A DNA stretch of 62,583 nt. Origin: Bacteroidetes bacterium HGW-Bacteroidetes-17 (GTDB taxonomy: Bacteria; Bacteroidota; Bacteroidia; Bacteroidales; GCA-2711565). How positions within the stretch are numbered: the stretch's first letter is position 1; the number at the start of each line of letters is the position of its first letter. This document shows, piece by piece, positions 18,655 through 27,353 of the stretch. The translations under genes were made by a program, and so were the position numbers. The notes below the pieces were generated by a model. That model was given only the letters and a program-made list of their open reading frames with translations. It was not told the origin of the DNA and made no database searches. Location: the NCBI GenBank assembly GCA_002840985.1, contig PHDM01000003.1, positions 1 to 62,583 of the forward strand. The letters run 5' to 3'.

Positions 18655-19962
18655 TTAATCAATACGTTGAATTTTTGCTCCTAGTTTACGTAACCGGATA
18701 TCGATGTTTTGATAACCACGATCAATTTGTTCGATGTTATGAATTACACTCTTTCCTTCAGCCGATAATGCCGCGATGAGCAATGCAACCCCGGCCCGAA
18801 TATCAGGGGAGGTCATAGAGATCCCACGTAATGGGTTTTCGCGATTTAATCCAATTACGGTTGCACGGTGAGGATCGCACAGGATGATTCGTGCACCCAT
18901 ATCGATGAGTTTATCCACAAAAAACAACCTGCTCTCAAACATCTTTTGATGGATGAGCACGCTTCCTTTGGCTTGTATCGCGATCACCAGCATGATGCTG
19001 ATCAGATCGGGGGTAAACCCGGGCCACGGTGCATCGGCGATAGTCATGATCGACCCGTCAATGAAAGTTTCGATTTCGTATTCTTTGTGTTCGGGAATAT
19101 GAATATCATTCCCTCTTTTTTCAATTCTGATGCCCATTCTTCTGAACATCTCAGGAATGAGACCTAAGGCTTCATAGTCAACATCTTTAATTGTAAGTTC
19201 CGATTGCGTCATGGCTGCAAGCCCAATGAAACTTCCCACTTCAATCATGTCGGCCATCATGCGATGATCGCATGCACCCAGATTATCAACGCCATCAATC
19301 ACCAATAAATTGGAGCCGACCCCACTAATTTTAGCACCCATACCAATGAGCATCTTTGTTAGTTGCAGAATATAGGGTTCGCAAGCTGCATTAAATATGG
19401 TGGTTCGGCCTTGGGCCAGCGTTGCTGCCATCAGAATATTCGCGGTTCCCGTAACCGAAGCTTCGTCCAATAACATATATTTACCCTGAAGCCTTTCAGC
19501 TTCAATTCGGTAAAAACTTTCTTTGGGTTCGTACGAAAATTTTGCACCAAGTGCTTGTAAACCAAAGAAATGGGTATCGAGTCGTCGACGGCCTATTTTG
19601 TCACCTCCCGGTTGTGGGATATAAGCTTTGCCAAAACGTGCAACCAAAGGACCAAGAATCATGATTGAGCCGCGTAAACTGGCTGCTTTGATTTTGTATT
19701 CTTCAGTTTTTAAAAGTTCAAGATCAATCTTTTTAGCCTGAAATGAATAAGATCCTTCAGCAAGGCAGGTAATTTCTACCCCAAGGTATGCCAATAATTC
19801 AATCAGCTTATTTACATCGCGGATGTCGGGAACATTATGTACTGTGATTTTTTCAGGAGTGAGCAGGGTGGCACAGATAATTTGTAAGGCCTCATTTTTT
19901 GCGCCTTGCGGGGTAATTTCCCCATGTAATTTCTGGCCTCCTATGATTTCAAATGAGCTCAA
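18655..19962 (-). CDS. murA: UDP-N-acetylglucosamine 1-carboxyvinyltransferase MurA (Asp-type active site)
   Basis: The 435-residue enzyme transfers enolpyruvate from PEP to UDP-GlcNAc, the first committed step of peptidoglycan synthesis. The catalytic Lys22 and Asn23 in GAKNEALQ are present. The mobile loop reads IPQPGGDKIGRRRLDTH, so residue 121 is Asp where E. coli MurA has Cys115, the residue alkylated by fosfomycin. Asp at this site is known to keep activity and confer fosfomycin resistance in Mycobacterium and Chlamydia. It follows the DUF4290 gene by 15 bases, and the pair is probably one operon. grpE lies 142 bases further downstream. Confidence 0.96.
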   Translation of the reverse strand: MSSFEIIGGQKLHGEITPQGAKNEALQIICATLLTPEKITVHNVPDIRDVNKLIELLAYLGVEITCLAEGSYSFQAKKIDLELLKTEEYKIKAASLRGSIMILGPLVARFGKAYIPQPGGDKIGRRRLDTHFFGLQALGAKFSYEPKESFYRIEAERLQGKYMLLDEASVTGTANILMAATLAQGRTTIFNAACEPYILQLTKMLIGMGAKISGVGSNLLVIDGVDNLGACDHRMMADMIEVGSFIGLAAMTQSELTIKDVDYEALGLIPEMFRRMGIRIEKRGNDIHIPEHKEYEIETFIDGSIMTIADAPWPGFTPDLISIMLVIAIQAKGSVLIHQKMFESRLFFVDKLIDMGARIILCDPHRATVIGLNRENPLRGISMTSPDIRAGVALLIAALSAEGKSVIHNIEQIDRGYQNIDIRLRKLGAKIQRID

Positions 19963-19977
19963 AACTTAAAGGGATTT

Positions 19978-20637
19978 TTAGGTTGGATTAGTTCGGTGCT
20001 TTGGTTTAAATCCACCTCCGTTTGAGTATGATTCTTTTGCAGGTCGGCGGCCAACAAATTTTTTCTTTTTTGAAACCGGACGGGGAACTACATCACCTGT
20101 ACTAATGAGCCGGAAATTATCGGGTAGTTTTAATTTACCACCTGACAGCACTTCTAAATGCTGAATGATTAGTTCATCGTTTACCGAATCACGGTTCCAG
20201 TTTAAATATGATTTTTTTAAATGATTGGCAATGGTTTGAATAAACGCTTCTTTTTCAGGGCCATCTTCAAGTTCTATCGCTTTCTCAATAATATTTTCCG
20301 TATTTTTTCCGTAATGCTTGTACTTTATATTGTTATCCTGATAGGGAACCCTTTCAGGCCTGGCTTCAATTTCCTGCTTCGAAGGTACAGGATATGGAGA
20401 GTCAACATCTAAGCTGAAATTTGAAATAATGTGAAGATGATCCCATAATTTTTGTTCAAAATCAACGGTATCTTTTACTTGTGCATTCATTTGAGCCATT
20501 ACATTTATAATAACATTGGATGCAATCGTTCTTTTTTCGCGATCTTCGATGGTTACTATATATTCAATCATTTTCTGAATATTTCTTCCATATTCCGAAA
20601 TAACCAATTTGTTTCTCGTAGTGTTATAGTCTATCAT
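19978..20637 (-). CDS. DUF4290 domain protein
   Basis: The 219-residue cytoplasmic protein has no signal peptide or membrane helix. It matches the DUF4290 family of Bacteroidota from memory of its opening (MIDYNTTRNKL, EYGRNIQKMIEY) and the paired motif YGRNIQKMIEYIVTIED / YGKNTENIIEKAIELED. That pairing suggests an internal duplication of a helical hairpin (about 15-60 and 108-150). The C-terminal 35 residues are basic, Pro/Gly-rich and likely disordered (KKKKFVGRRPAKE), possibly binding nucleic acid. It directly precedes murA, an arrangement I associate with Bacteroidota. The function is unknown. Confidence 0.8.
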   Translation of the reverse strand: MIDYNTTRNKLVISEYGRNIQKMIEYIVTIEDREKRTIASNVIINVMAQMNAQVKDTVDFEQKLWDHLHIISNFSLDVDSPYPVPSKQEIEARPERVPYQDNNIKYKHYGKNTENIIEKAIELEDGPEKEAFIQTIANHLKKSYLNWNRDSVNDELIIQHLEVLSGGKLKLPDNFRLISTGDVVPRPVSKKKKFVGRRPAKESYSNGGGFKPKHRTNPT

Positions 20638-20743
20638 GATGTTAAGTTATAAAGTCAATTAGGCTTATTGATATATCAAATTTTATTAAAGGCAATATTT
20701 CTAATTTGGGGTTTCTGGTTGCACACACAGGTAATAGTTGATG

Positions 20744-20751
20744 CAAAGATA
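20744..20751 (-). promoter_or_regulatory. Candidate -7 element (TATCTTTG) for DUF4290-murA
   Basis: On the minus strand this is TATCTTTG, a perfect TAnnTTTG Bacteroidota -7 element, 107 bases before the DUF4290 start. No clear TTG or TTTG was found at the expected 19-21 base spacing, so confidence is moderate. It lies in the 205-base gap before the helicase gene end. Confidence 0.4.
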
Positions 20752-20842
20752 AACATTATTTTGAAATAATTTATTTTTTGTAAATTTTATTAGTGTTCAG
20801 GAATCCTTTACGTTGCTTTAAATGTTTGACTTAGGACAAAAA

Positions 20843-23146
20843 TTATAAAATTTTCAGCTTTGCAAATTTGAGCAATAATTGTTTTTGTCCGACACCTGCA
20901 AAAAATACGGTCGCTTTTTTATTGGAATCATCCCCTTCAACTGCAATCACTTTTCCTTTCCCGAATTTGGCATGTTCAACTTCCATTCCTGCCTGTAATT
21001 TCTCCATTACCGATGGGTCAAAAGGCTGATCGGATGAGGTTGCTGAAATACTGCTGATTTTCCTGAAATTTTTTTGTTGTGATCCTGTTAATGTTTGGGT
21101 CGATTGCTTTTTCCGGATATCATCGTCAAATCCGATTTTTGCTCCAAATATGGTTGTTCGTTTTGGCAAGTCAATAAATTCGACCGGAATTTCTTCAATA
21201 AACCGGCTGGGTTCGCACATGCTTAAATTACCCCATTTATAACGGCTTTCCGAGTAGGAGAGGTAAAGCTGCTTTTCAGCACGTGTTAATGCAACATAAA
21301 ACAAACGTCGTTCTTCTTCCAGATCAGCTCGGGTATTTAATGATTGGATCGAAGGGAAAAGATTCTCTTCCAAACCAACGATAAAAATATAAGGGAATTC
21401 AAGTCCTTTGGCTGCATGAATCGTCATGAGTGAAACATAATCTGTGCCCTCTTTGTCTTTGGTGTCGGCATCTGTCAGCAATGCTACATCCTGCATAAAC
21501 TCGTCCAAACCTCGGGTCATGTTTCCTTCACGCTCTTCGATTTGCTCTTCGGTAAGTTCAGTTTCGGTAAACTCTTTGATAGCGTTCAAAAGCTCTTCAA
21601 TGTTTTCGTAACGGCTTACGCCTTCAGGACTTTTATCCTGAAACAAATCTTTAAAAATACCGGATGAATTTGCAATTAATTTAGCAAGATCGTAAGCATC
21701 CTTTGTGCGAAGTTGCACTGCAAAACTCTTGATCATGGTCGCAAAATCATTCAGTTTACTTAGCGTTCCTGAATTTAAAGACAAGTTGTAAGACGCTGCA
21801 TTTTCAACAATATTCCACAAACTTTTCCCTGATTCACCTGATGCGACCGTAATTTTTTCGAGCGTGGTATTCCCAATTCCCCGGGCCGGATAATTGATGA
21901 TCCGGACTAGTGCTTCCTCGTCGTTTGGGTTTAGCACCAATCGAAAATAAGCAAGTAAATCTTTAATTTCTTTTCGTTTATAAAAAGAAAGTCCGCCGAA
22001 AATCCGATAGGGGATGTTTGATTTCCTGAGTGCTTCCTCCATTACCCTCGATTGGGCATTGGTGCGGTATAAAATCGCGAAAGCTTCATTCGGAAGCTGG
22101 AAATTCATTTTACTTTCGAAAATGGCATTGGCAACTAAAATGCCTTCTTCGCTATCGGTCGATGCCCTTAACAATTTGATTTGTTTGCCTTCATCGTTTT
22201 CGGTCCAAACCTTTTTTTCTATTTGATCCTTATTGGAGGCAATAACGCTATTGGCCGCGTTTACGATAACTTTGGTGGAGCGGTAATTTTGTTCGAGTTT
22301 AAATATTTTGTGATCGGGATAATCGGTTTTGAAATTAAAAATATTCTGGATATTTGCTCCCCTGAACGCATAAATACTTTGGGCATCATCGCCCACCACA
22401 CAAATATTTTCGTTATTGGCAGCCAGTTTTTTAATGATCAGGTATTGCGAATAGTTGGTATCCTGATACTCATCAACCAGGATGTATTTAAATTTTTGTT
22501 GGTATTTATACAATGCATCCTCAAAATCGCGAAGCAATATATTGGTATTGAAAAGCAGATCGTCGAAATCCATGGCATCAGCTCGTTTCAGGCGGGCATT
22601 ATAGATGGTATAAATGTCGCCAAGCATGGGTTTGCCCGCTGATTTGTCCGCATTCTTAATTTCAAAATTCTGATTATAATCGGCTGGTGAAATCAAATTG
22701 GTTTTGGCTCCCGAAATCCGGCCTAAAACATAATTTGGCGGATAGGTTTTATCATCGAGGTTTTGTTCCTTGATAATGGCTTTGATCAATCTTTTCGTAT
22801 CATCCGTATCGTAAATGGTAAAATTTGAAGGATAACCTAAACGATGGCCCTCTATTCGTAAAATACGCGCAAAAATGGAGTGAAAAGTCCCCATCCAAAC
22901 ATTCATGGCTTCTTTACTTCCGACTAGTTTAAAAATACGCTCCTTCATTTCGCGGGCCGCCTTATTGGTAAAAGTAAGGGCAAGCACATTAAACGGATCG
23001 ACTCCTTTATTTAACAGATGGGCCACCTTGTAAGTAAGTACGCGTGTTTTGCCGGATCCGGCTCCGGCAATCACCATCACCGCCCCCTCTGTGGCTTCCA
23101 CGGCTTCTCGTTGTACTTCGTTTAGTTCTTTTAAAATATCTTTCAA
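20843..23146 (-). CDS. ATP-dependent DNA helicase PcrA/UvrD (TTG start preferred)
   Basis: This superfamily 1A helicase unwinds DNA 3' to 5' in repair and replication restart. Visible motifs are the Q-motif LNEVQREAV, Walker A AGAGSGKT, FTNKAAREMKER, the DEYQDTN Walker B, GDDAQSIYAFRGA, QNYRST, the motif V/VI region (SLMTIHAAKGLEFPYIF, EEERRLFYVALTRA) and a C-terminal PcrA-like tail (HAKFGKGKVIAVEG). The open frame extends to an ATG at 23305. I prefer the TTG at 23146 (767 codons). The extra 53 residues are low-complexity translation of a repeat and hairpin, the helicase homology begins right after the TTG, and a TTG-N20-TACTTTTG promoter lies at 23165-23195. Confidence 0.9.
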   Translation of the reverse strand: MKDILKELNEVQREAVEATEGAVMVIAGAGSGKTRVLTYKVAHLLNKGVDPFNVLALTFTNKAAREMKERIFKLVGSKEAMNVWMGTFHSIFARILRIEGHRLGYPSNFTIYDTDDTKRLIKAIIKEQNLDDKTYPPNYVLGRISGAKTNLISPADYNQNFEIKNADKSAGKPMLGDIYTIYNARLKRADAMDFDDLLFNTNILLRDFEDALYKYQQKFKYILVDEYQDTNYSQYLIIKKLAANNENICVVGDDAQSIYAFRGANIQNIFNFKTDYPDHKIFKLEQNYRSTKVIVNAANSVIASNKDQIEKKVWTENDEGKQIKLLRASTDSEEGILVANAIFESKMNFQLPNEAFAILYRTNAQSRVMEEALRKSNIPYRIFGGLSFYKRKEIKDLLAYFRLVLNPNDEEALVRIINYPARGIGNTTLEKITVASGESGKSLWNIVENAASYNLSLNSGTLSKLNDFATMIKSFAVQLRTKDAYDLAKLIANSSGIFKDLFQDKSPEGVSRYENIEELLNAIKEFTETELTEEQIEEREGNMTRGLDEFMQDVALLTDADTKDKEGTDYVSLMTIHAAKGLEFPYIFIVGLEENLFPSIQSLNTRADLEEERRLFYVALTRAEKQLYLSYSESRYKWGNLSMCEPSRFIEEIPVEFIDLPKRTTIFGAKIGFDDDIRKKQSTQTLTGSQQKNFRKISSISATSSDQPFDPSVMEKLQAGMEVEHAKFGKGKVIAVEGDDSNKKATVFFAGVGQKQLLLKFAKLKIL

Positions 23147-23164
23147 ATGGAATTTTTTGGAATG

Positions 23165-23195
23165 CAAAAGTAAGGCAAATGTTTCAATTAGCCAA
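23165..23195 (-). promoter_or_regulatory. Candidate Bacteroidota promoter for pcrA/uvrD
   Basis: On the minus strand TTG (23195-23193) is followed after 20 bases by TACTTTTG (23172-23165), matching TTG-N19-21-TAnnTTTG. The predicted transcript would begin near 23158, only about 12 bases before the TTG codon at 23146. It would exclude the longer ATG start at 23305. Confidence 0.5.
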
Positions 23196-23199
23196 TGAG

Positions 23200-23312
23200 G
23201 CAGTGTGCTAATGTGATAATTTGAATTTGAAGATGAGCTAATTTGAAAATTTGAAAATGGGAGGGATGGCTTCCCGATTTCGCCATAGACGAAACGAGAC
23301 GCCATCCCGAAT
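23200..23312. repeat. Intergenic AATTTGAA-type repeat followed by a nested hairpin
   Basis: From about 23214 to 23259 the bases repeat AATTTGAA/ATTTGAAAAT units with short GATGAGCTA links, a low-complexity pattern I associate with Bacteroidota intergenic spacers. Next comes a compound inverted repeat with outer arms GGGATGGC (23263-23270) and GCCATCCC (23301-23308) and inner arms TTTCG and CGAAA. It separates the zinc-ribbon gene from the helicase and has no T-run on either side that would make it a standard terminator. Confidence 0.6.
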
Positions 23313-23318
23313 TATTCA

Positions 23319-23633
23319 TTATTGATTAGGTTGCTGTTTTAACGGAGTGAAAAATTCGATTTTGCCACATTTAGGACATAAATACAGATCCATCGATTCT
23401 CTATTTACGAATAGTTCAAAAAAACTACCTAAGGCTCCAATTCTTGTTCCTTCATGAAATTTGTAATTTCCGGAATAGACCATTGGGATTTTACATCTGA
23501 TACAATCAATTTCTCTTTCTTCCTGCTTGTCGTTAAACTCGATAATTTTGTTTTCGGTTAAACTGAAATTGCAGTTCCAGCATAACTCAAAGTTGTCTAA
23601 TATTTCAGCATTGCAATTCGGGCAGTTTTTCAT
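23319..23633 (-). CDS. Small zinc-ribbon protein
   Basis: The 104-residue cytoplasmic protein has three Cys pairs spaced as zinc knuckles: CPNC at the N-terminus with CWNC at about 18-21 (one ribbon), then CIRC near 45-48 with CPKC near 87-90 (a second ribbon). The family is unnamed; DUF2007- or zinc-ribbon-type sensors look similar. It lies between the small membrane protein gene (47 bases upstream) and the helicase. It probably shares a transcript with the membrane protein. No catalytic residues are apparent. Confidence 0.7.
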   Translation of the reverse strand: MKNCPNCNAEILDNFELCWNCNFSLTENKIIEFNDKQEEREIDCIRCKIPMVYSGNYKFHEGTRIGALGSFFELFVNRESMDLYLCPKCGKIEFFTPLKQQPNQ

Positions 23634-23680
23634 TTTGATAATTTTTATTTGATGTAGAATTGTTTGAATTTTAGCTTAGT

Positions 23681-24271
23681 TCATTGTTGAGCAACGTCCT
23701 GATTTCTTAATCTTTGATATCTTAAAAGAATCCATGATCCAAGAATCAAAAGTGTTATTGATGTGAAAATTGGGATATAAAAAATGTGATCAGGTTCGAC
23801 AATAAGCGCTATCAACATGGAGCCGACAGAGATTATAATCGATGCGGCGGCATATCCTTTTTCGTCATAATACCAGGCATAGGGGAAAAGATGTGCTCCG
23901 GTTATAATTGCGTAAGCCATGATAAAATAATCAGGGTATTTTATCAAAATAAAAATTAAAAATGGGAAATAGATTAATTGCGCAAAATTTAGCCAAAGTC
24001 CGAGTGGCTGTAATGGGTTATTTTTTATTTTCCAATTGGTCTTCAGGATTTTTGAAAAACCCAATGCTAATGGAATCAGAATTGCACCAAAAATAAATGT
24101 GAATACACTCTTTTCATAGGATGTATTTTTTGTAAATCTCCAGATTAAAAATATTACAAACCAGGTTATGCATGCAGCGAATATAAAATCAACTCCATTC
24201 TTCGCTTTGATTTGGATTTCTGATTTTAGTTTTTCAAAGCTGCTTAAACTATCATTTTCTTTGCTGTTCAT
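23681..24271 (-). CDS. DUF7010-like small integral membrane protein
   Basis: The 196-residue protein has a short acidic N-terminus, then about five or six hydrophobic helices (for example FIFAACITWFVIFLIW near 28-45 and FTFIFGAILIPLALGF near 57-72) and a basic end (RYQRLRNQ). The motif AYAIITGAHLFPYAWYYDEKGY resembles the DUF7010 membrane family by recollection. Function is unknown. A TAnnTTTG-type -7 element (24306-24313) sits 35 bases upstream, and the zinc-ribbon gene follows 47 bases downstream. Confidence 0.65.
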   Translation of the reverse strand: MNSKENDSLSSFEKLKSEIQIKAKNGVDFIFAACITWFVIFLIWRFTKNTSYEKSVFTFIFGAILIPLALGFSKILKTNWKIKNNPLQPLGLWLNFAQLIYFPFLIFILIKYPDYFIMAYAIITGAHLFPYAWYYDEKGYAAASIIISVGSMLIALIVEPDHIFYIPIFTSITLLILGSWILLRYQRLRNQDVAQQ

Positions 24272-24305
24272 CTTATTTTGTTTCTTTAATTGTTTATATT
24301 TTAGT

Positions 24306-24313
24306 CAAATCTA
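24306..24313 (-). promoter_or_regulatory. Candidate -7 element (TAGATTTG) for the membrane/zinc-ribbon genes
   Basis: On the minus strand TAGATTTG matches TAnnTTTG and lies 35 bases before the ATG at 24271. No TTG is seen at 19-21 bases upstream, so this is a partial promoter match. Confidence 0.4.
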
Positions 24314-24496
24314 TAATTTTTCATTCTTTATTTCCACATTGCCTTAATAAAGTTAAGAACCTTGATTTATGCACCCTAACTTGAATTACAAACTTGTCTG
24401 CTTCAATCTGGTTCAACCGTAATAGTCCGACAGCATTATAACTTGCCTTCCGGCAATCAGGAATGCCGCAGAGCGATGATTGTCTATATGCTGGTA

Positions 24497-26119
24497 TTAT
24501 TCATTAAGGTATTTATCTAAAATTTGAATTAAAGACTTCTCACTTGGTCTGGGTGCAAAATCGTTTACCAGATTTCCTTTTTGGTCGTATATAAGATAAT
24601 GAGGCACAAACTTAATGTTCATATTTTCTAATTGCTGAGAAGTATATCTATTTACTACAAGATAACTTTCAGGATCAAGATTGTATTTTTTACTGGCATT
24701 CAACCACCTTCTTTTGTCAGGTTCATGCGATATGTAGATTTGAACCAGATTTTTGTCTTTATACAAATGATGCAAGGTGTCTGAAAATTTAAATTGCTCA
24801 AAGCAAGGAGAGCAACCACTACTCCAGAAATCAACATAAAGAACATTTCCTCGATGTTTTTCGATGAGTTTGTTATAATTGATGTTTTCCGAATCGATTG
24901 AAGTTAGCACTAAATCAGCCGAATCGGTCAAAGATTCAGGAGTAAGCAGGTAATTATTCCTGATATAACTTAACATGGAAGTATCATTGAAATCGTTTTC
25001 GAATTTTTTAAAGGCTAGTTTAGCCTCGTTTATTGAATTGTTTTCGATCGTGCTCTGAATATTCGTGAAGCTTAGTATTTTTTTTGCAAGAGGACTTAAA
25101 AGATTACATTCATTTAAGGTGTCGTATAACGCAATATAATCAGGCATTACACTTCCTGCTGTGGCTATATTATTTACATAATTCGTTGTTTCTATTCGTC
25201 GAACCTTTCGACTGAGATATTTGTAATAAATCAAGTTGATAACATTATTATGAAATCCAAAATAAAGTAAACTGTCGTTTTTACTGTCCAAAATATTGCC
25301 GCTATTTATCCAACCTAATTCTTGATCATATCCAAGTTGGATTTTAAAATCATCGGGTGATAATTCCGAAAAATTGTTTGGCTTTTTCTTGGCATCAAGA
25401 AGCCGGTTTAAATAAGCCGTTTTTCTTTGGTACTTTAATTTAGTAACAAAAAAGTAATAGATTTCTTCGGAGATAAAGTTGTTTTGATGAAGTGAATCTA
25501 AGAGTTCCTTTTCTTTTATCAATTCTACTTCAAATTGCTCATTTGCTAATGCTGATACTCTCTTTATTTCTTGCCTAAATTCATCGGCCTGTGTGAAATT
25601 TTTTGAGTTTTCCATGAAAAAGTGCGGGAATTTGATTTTTATGTAAGCAGGATAATCATTTGGGCTTAAACTTTGTCGTTTGTACAATTCAAAGTTAATA
25701 TCGAGTGATTTGGTTTCTCTATTCAAGATTTTCGCAATCGGGGTTTTATCTTGATAGGTAAATAAAACCGTGTCCCCATTTTGAAAAATATATGATAATT
25801 CGTCCAATCCTTTGTGCGAATGTATGAATTCGACTAATTTTCTATTGGTATGTAAGGTGAATGTGTCGGATTCAATAGATGAATCTGGAATGAATTTTTT
25901 GGAAATAAAATGATCATCAATAAAATAAATTTCACATTGTGCTGGCCTATAGGCGCTATCTTTTCTGTATTCCCGCCAATTCGGAGGTGGGGAATTAAAT
26001 ATCAAAACAATCTGGCTGTTTTGCATTTCTGCTGAAGGATGCTTCTTTTTGTTTGAACAAGCAATTAAAAAGCAAAGTAAAATAAGAATGGTGATCTGTA
26101 GTTTTCTTCTTTTTATCAT
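24497..26119 (-). CDS. TlpA/ResA-like thioredoxin-domain lipoprotein
   Basis: The 540-residue protein has a lipobox (LIAC, Cys21). About 400 residues of largely helical, family-specific sequence precede a C-terminal thioredoxin fold with YVDFWSSGCSPC (redox Cys436 and Cys439, a CSPC motif), the LVQIYISHE strand and the cis-Pro region FVPHYLIYD. The family carries out periplasmic thiol-disulfide exchange, often for cytochrome or outer-membrane protein maturation. The long N-terminal region is typical of Bacteroidota TlpA paralogues. It is monocistronic as far as I can see, with a candidate -7 element at 26216-26223. Confidence 0.82.
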   Translation of the reverse strand: MIKRRKLQITILILLCFLIACSNKKKHPSAEMQNSQIVLIFNSPPPNWREYRKDSAYRPAQCEIYFIDDHFISKKFIPDSSIESDTFTLHTNRKLVEFIHSHKGLDELSYIFQNGDTVLFTYQDKTPIAKILNRETKSLDINFELYKRQSLSPNDYPAYIKIKFPHFFMENSKNFTQADEFRQEIKRVSALANEQFEVELIKEKELLDSLHQNNFISEEIYYFFVTKLKYQRKTAYLNRLLDAKKKPNNFSELSPDDFKIQLGYDQELGWINSGNILDSKNDSLLYFGFHNNVINLIYYKYLSRKVRRIETTNYVNNIATAGSVMPDYIALYDTLNECNLLSPLAKKILSFTNIQSTIENNSINEAKLAFKKFENDFNDTSMLSYIRNNYLLTPESLTDSADLVLTSIDSENINYNKLIEKHRGNVLYVDFWSSGCSPCFEQFKFSDTLHHLYKDKNLVQIYISHEPDKRRWLNASKKYNLDPESYLVVNRYTSQQLENMNIKFVPHYLIYDQKGNLVNDFAPRPSEKSLIQILDKYLNE

Positions 26120-26215
26120 AATCTGAATTCAATTAATATTAAGCCTAACGTTTTGAGAATAAAATGTAGGGCTGATTAAAATATATCAACATTTCAAAGT
26201 TTGGGGAGTAAAACT

Positions 26216-26223
26216 CAAATATA
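26216..26223 (-). promoter_or_regulatory. Candidate -7 element (TATATTTG) for the TlpA-like gene
   Basis: The minus strand reads TATATTTG, a perfect TAnnTTTG, 97 bases upstream of the ATG at 26119. No well-spaced -33 element was found. The 223-base gap to plsC holds nothing else I recognise. Confidence 0.35.
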
Positions 26224-26342
26224 AGAAAATTATGGTTAAACTATGGATGTGTTTAAATTTTATTGTTGGTTTAAGCAATTGTGCTGGGCTTTTCGAGGCA
26301 TATTGAGAAATCACTAAAAAATACAACAGTGCCAGCTGGTTT

Positions 26343-27071
26343 TTATTCCTTATTTTTCGCTGTCAAAGGCCCTGTAATGATTCGCTGCAGGTCTTTATTG
26401 AACTGATCAAAACCGTTCGCAGGATAATCGGCGCAGTGTAAAACAGGGTGATAAAAGAGTTCAACATGTCCGCTTTTTACATTCTGATGTAACTCCATAC
26501 ACTTAAAACTACCACTGATGGTAACGGGCAACACATCGGCTCCTTCGTTAAACATAAGTTTTAAACTCCCGGGTTTGAATGGTCCCATTTGCGACCCTTT
26601 ACTGCGGGTACCTTCGGGGAAAATAAAAATGGGGTTCTTGTCTTTTTGGCGTATCCGCTCATTAATCTTGGCGGAAGATTCCTTCAACCTTTTGCGATTA
26701 ATGAAAATACAATCGAGTTCTTTCATCCATACATTGATGATAGGCATTTTATTCAATTCGTGCTTGGCAATAAACCCAACCGAAAACGGAAGGCATGAAA
26801 TATAAATCGGAATATCGAAACTTCCCTGATGATTTGAAACTACCACCAAACCCGAGCGGGTTTCGGGGATGTTTTCTTTACCATAAGCGGTATAACTTAC
26901 CCCATTTACACCCAAAATAAATCGGGCCCAAGCAGTACTTATGAGGTAAACAAAACGTTTTACAGACCTTTTGGTTCCAACAAGTTTTAAAATATAATAG
27001 GGGACAAAAAACAGGATACTGAAAATCAGGATCAACCAGAAGGTGAAGTAGAAAAATGCAGTTTTTAACAT
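26343..27071 (-). CDS. plsC: 1-acyl-sn-glycerol-3-phosphate acyltransferase (PlsC)
   Basis: The 242-residue membrane enzyme adds the second acyl chain to lysophosphatidic acid in phospholipid synthesis. A hydrophobic N-terminal helix (about 6-30) anchors it. The acyltransferase motif I NHQGSFD (80-86) carries the catalytic His81 and Asp86. Motif III FPEGTRS (151-157) and motif IV LPVTISGS (about 187) are also present. The length matches bacterial PlsC. It stands apart from its neighbours by more than 200 bases on each side. Confidence 0.92.
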   Translation of the reverse strand: MLKTAFFYFTFWLILIFSILFFVPYYILKLVGTKRSVKRFVYLISTAWARFILGVNGVSYTAYGKENIPETRSGLVVVSNHQGSFDIPIYISCLPFSVGFIAKHELNKMPIINVWMKELDCIFINRKRLKESSAKINERIRQKDKNPIFIFPEGTRSKGSQMGPFKPGSLKLMFNEGADVLPVTISGSFKCMELHQNVKSGHVELFYHPVLHCADYPANGFDQFNKDLQRIITGPLTAKNKE

Positions 27072-27353
27072 AGCTTAATTAGAACGATTAGTATTTCGCT
27101 TGTAAAGGTGCCCCTGAAGAGGAGGCACCTTAAACCACTTCGAAGATACTGTTTTTAAATAATTTTAGCATATTAGAAAATACTTTTAAAATATTTTTGC
27201 AGACGACATTAGCTCCTATGATAATCCATTAACATTTTGAGAGGACTGCGCTCGATATCCGGATACTCAATTCGACCTAAACCGATCTTCATTGCCAATC
27301 CACTAATTTTGCGGGTCCCTCTATTTTCAATACATTTTCAAATTACTAATTTC

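Noticed and set aside
22181..22642. 153-codon plus-strand open frame inside the helicase gene
   Set aside because: It runs antisense to strongly conserved helicase motifs and has no promoter or family match.
24420..24470. GC-richer stem (CGGCA / TGCCG) before the TlpA-like gene end
   Set aside because: Five-base arms without a T-run are too weak to call a terminator or a repeat.
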